From Caldisericaceae bacterium (GTDB taxonomy: Bacteria > Calditrichota > Calditrichia > Calditrichales > Calditrichaceae): 6,137 nt of DNA. Below, one piece after another: positions 4,911 to 6,137 of this stretch (position 1 is the first letter of the stretch; every line of letters starts with the position of its first letter). The notes under the pieces were generated by a model, which worked only from the letters and a program-made list of their open reading frames with translations, made no database searches and had not been told where the DNA came from. The stretch is taken from positions 1-6,137 of the forward strand of contig JAGHBR010000169.1 of NCBI GenBank assembly GCA_021160885.1. Direction: 5' to 3'. Made by a program: the position numbers and the translations under genes.

Positions 4911-5856
4911 TCGTTTCTTGTTCTATGTTTAACAGGTGATCCTCAACCGTTGCGTATTTTTTTCGCAAATTATTCCACCATTGATCAATATGAGGCGCAA
5001 CCAGATAGGTGAAAATAGCCAGCGCAAAACCCGCAATAATGTCCACCACGTAATGGTGACGCAAATAAACCGTGGCTAACACCAGGCTGATCCCGGGGAT
5101 TAATAAAATCCAGAATAATTTCTTGCTGTATTTAAAAGCGTACATTAAACTAATCAGCGTTACAGCACAATGCAGACTGGGAAAAGCGGCCCGCGAAGAA
5201 GAGGGATTGAGATTAATAAGCTTATTTTGCATGTGCGTAATAAATCCGCCAGTAAAGTCGCGTGTAAACTGGTTGGCTAAGGTTAAACGCGGTGGTGCTG
5301 CGGGGAAAAGAATGTACAGAAAATAACCGAAATAAAAACACAGAATTGTACCAACCAAAACCTTGCGCATCTCCAGCGGCCGGTTCTTTACCAGCAAGTA
5401 GACTACCACCACAACGGCAATGATGAAGTAATTCATGTAACTGATGCTGAAATAATCCGTTAACCAGGGGTGGTAAAATTGCTGCGCCCAAAGTACCGGT
5501 TGTACGCCGAAAAGAGCTTCTTCAATTTTGATTAAAGTATCGTGGACGTCATGGGGATTAACAAAGCCGATGGTATCGTGCATGTTGGTGTAGATGGCAA
5601 TGCAAAATAGAAAAGGCATGACCTCCCGTAACCACCAGGTGTATTTCCAGAAAGGTCGGTATTTGACAAAATAATAGAAGGCAATCATTAAGCTTAAGGT
5701 AACGCCAAGCCGAATCAAACCGCCGTAATATTTACGCGGAATGTGCATGCCCGCGGCAAAAAAGTAGTGATTGGCTTTAATGGTGATTAACAACGATGGA
5801 ATAAAAAATAGTAAAGCCAAAAATTCTTCTAATCTTAAATTAAAAATTCGTTTCAT
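4873..5856 (-). CDS. PAP2-superfamily integral membrane phosphatase/transferase (PAP2_3, Aur1/IPC-synthase-like)
   Basis: Polytopic inner-membrane protein of 327 residues with about six or seven hydrophobic helices (roughly 12-28, 48-64, 80-92, 138-157, 167-184, 230-240/247-263, 270-287). The PAP2 catalytic signature is present in the second half. FPAAPPR (184-190) stands for the first motif, FPSLHCA (225-231) is the PSxH motif with His229, and YLRHHYVVD (264-272) carries Arg266, His268 as likely nucleophile, and Asp272. The HHYxxD form resembles the PAP2_3 branch, which includes inositolphosphotransferases such as Aur1, more than classical PgpB/BacA-type phosphatases. A lipid phosphate or phospho-alcohol substrate is therefore likely, but which one is unknown. 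The ATG is at 5856-5854, with GGGAC four bases upstream as a modest ribosome binding site. The gene converges on the HD-GYP gene and overlaps its end, so it is separately transcribed. Confidence 0.9.
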   Translation of the reverse strand: MKRIFNLRLEEFLALLFFIPSLLITIKANHYFFAAGMHIPRKYYGGLIRLGVTLSLMIAFYYFVKYRPFWKYTWWLREVMPFLFCIAIYTNMHDTIGFVNPHDVHDTLIKIEEALFGVQPVLWAQQFYHPWLTDYFSISYMNYFIIAVVVVVYLLVKNRPLEMRKVLVGTILCFYFGYFLYILFPAAPPRLTLANQFTRDFTGGFITHMQNKLINLNPSSSRAAFPSLHCAVTLISLMYAFKYSKKLFWILLIPGISLVLATVYLRHHYVVDIIAGFALAIFTYLVAPHIDQWWNNLRKKYATVEDHLLNIEQETIIRRGTYVGSNT

Positions 5857-6137
5857 TGCTGTCCCGTTAGTTTGATTAAATTAACGTAATTAAACCGGTT
5901 GAAATTCTGTCCCCTGTGCTTTTTATCAGAATCAATAAATTAAGATCAAATCCCGAAATTACCAAGAATTTTTACGGCTTCTTTTGTGTGAAAAAAATCT
6001 CTCCCAGAACTCGCGGAACTTTTCAGAATTTTTTATTTTTTGGAATAGATATCTCGGCGTCCTTCTTCGTGATTCCGCGTTATCTGCTTGAAATAATTTC
6101 TCGCGGAACTCGCAAGATTGCCGCAGAAATTAAATTC
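5857..6137. other. Non-coding region upstream of the PAP2 gene
   Basis: No supportable coding frame on either strand to the window edge. The part next to PAP2 is AT-rich and holds the inverted repeat AATTA-ACG-TAATT (5879-5891), which could be an operator or chance. From about 6008 on, GC-rich words such as TCGCGGAACT, TTCGTGATTCCGCG and GCCGCAG lie in AT-rich sequence. The PAP2 promoter should be here, but I find no convincing -35/-10 pair. Confidence 0.55.
6010..6110. repeat. 11-bp direct repeat pair flanking a GC-rich degenerate segment
   Basis: CTCGCGGAACT occurs at 6010-6020 and again at 6100-6110, exactly 90 bases apart. Between them, read on the - strand, is ATAACGCGGAATCACGAAG followed by AAGGACGCCGAGATATC. 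This resembles the degenerate GCGGAT/CACGAAG/GACGCCGAGA repeats scattered through intergenic DNA of many bacteria. An 8-base palindrome, AGATATCT, lies at 6047-6054. The direct repeat is seen; membership of a dispersed family is inference. Confidence 0.4.

Noticed and set aside
5072..5491. A + strand frame (5072-5326) and a second - strand frame (5222-5491) within the PAP2 gene
   Set aside because: PAP2 catalytic motifs are encoded in the 4873-5856 - strand frame; these alternatives lack domains and contradict it.

Overview
The window looks like a piece of a bacterial chromosome of moderate GC content with AT-rich spacers. It fits the wider Bacteroidota/Calditrichota (FCB-like) group. The clues are an S46 dipeptidyl peptidase, a folB-folK pair followed directly by a deoxynucleoside kinase, a short single-helix protein with an acidic tail, and a PAP2_3-type membrane phosphatase. 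The assignment rests on gene content and protein style only. A Caldithrix-like genome is a guess.

Layout. Positions 1-1497 hold the C-terminal two thirds of an S46 serine peptidase whose start lies outside the window. About 450 bases without a gene follow (1498-1950). They hold two tandem terminator-like hairpins for the peptidase transcript, a decayed palindromic element, a 23-bp tandem duplication and a T-rich leader. From 1951 to 4910 five genes run on the + strand with gaps of 1-3 bases or a short overlap: folB, folK, a deoxynucleoside kinase, a 62-residue membrane-anchored protein, and a GAF/HD-GYP cyclic-di-GMP phosphodiesterase. A PAP2-superfamily gene on the - strand (5856-4873) meets this operon tail to tail. 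The stop codons pass each other, and a symmetric hairpin lies just past the PAP2 stop, inside the HD-GYP coding sequence. Positions 5857-6137 show no gene and contain degenerate GC-rich repeats in AT-rich DNA.

How the genes relate. FolB and FolK catalyse consecutive steps of dihydrofolate synthesis (dihydroneopterin to 6-hydroxymethyl-dihydropterin, then its diphosphate). The kinase salvages deoxynucleosides. Folate and dNTP supply meet at thymidylate synthesis, so their linkage makes sense. The small membrane protein and the c-di-GMP phosphodiesterase have no obvious metabolic link, although they appear translationally coupled to the metabolic genes. The peptidase and the PAP2 enzyme are separate transcription units.

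No clear new defence or mobile system is visible. The points most worth a second look are the convergent overlap with its embedded hairpin, the signalling genes on the folate operon, the wobble-rich hairpin after the peptidase, the TTG start of folB, and the repeat-like intergenic segments.
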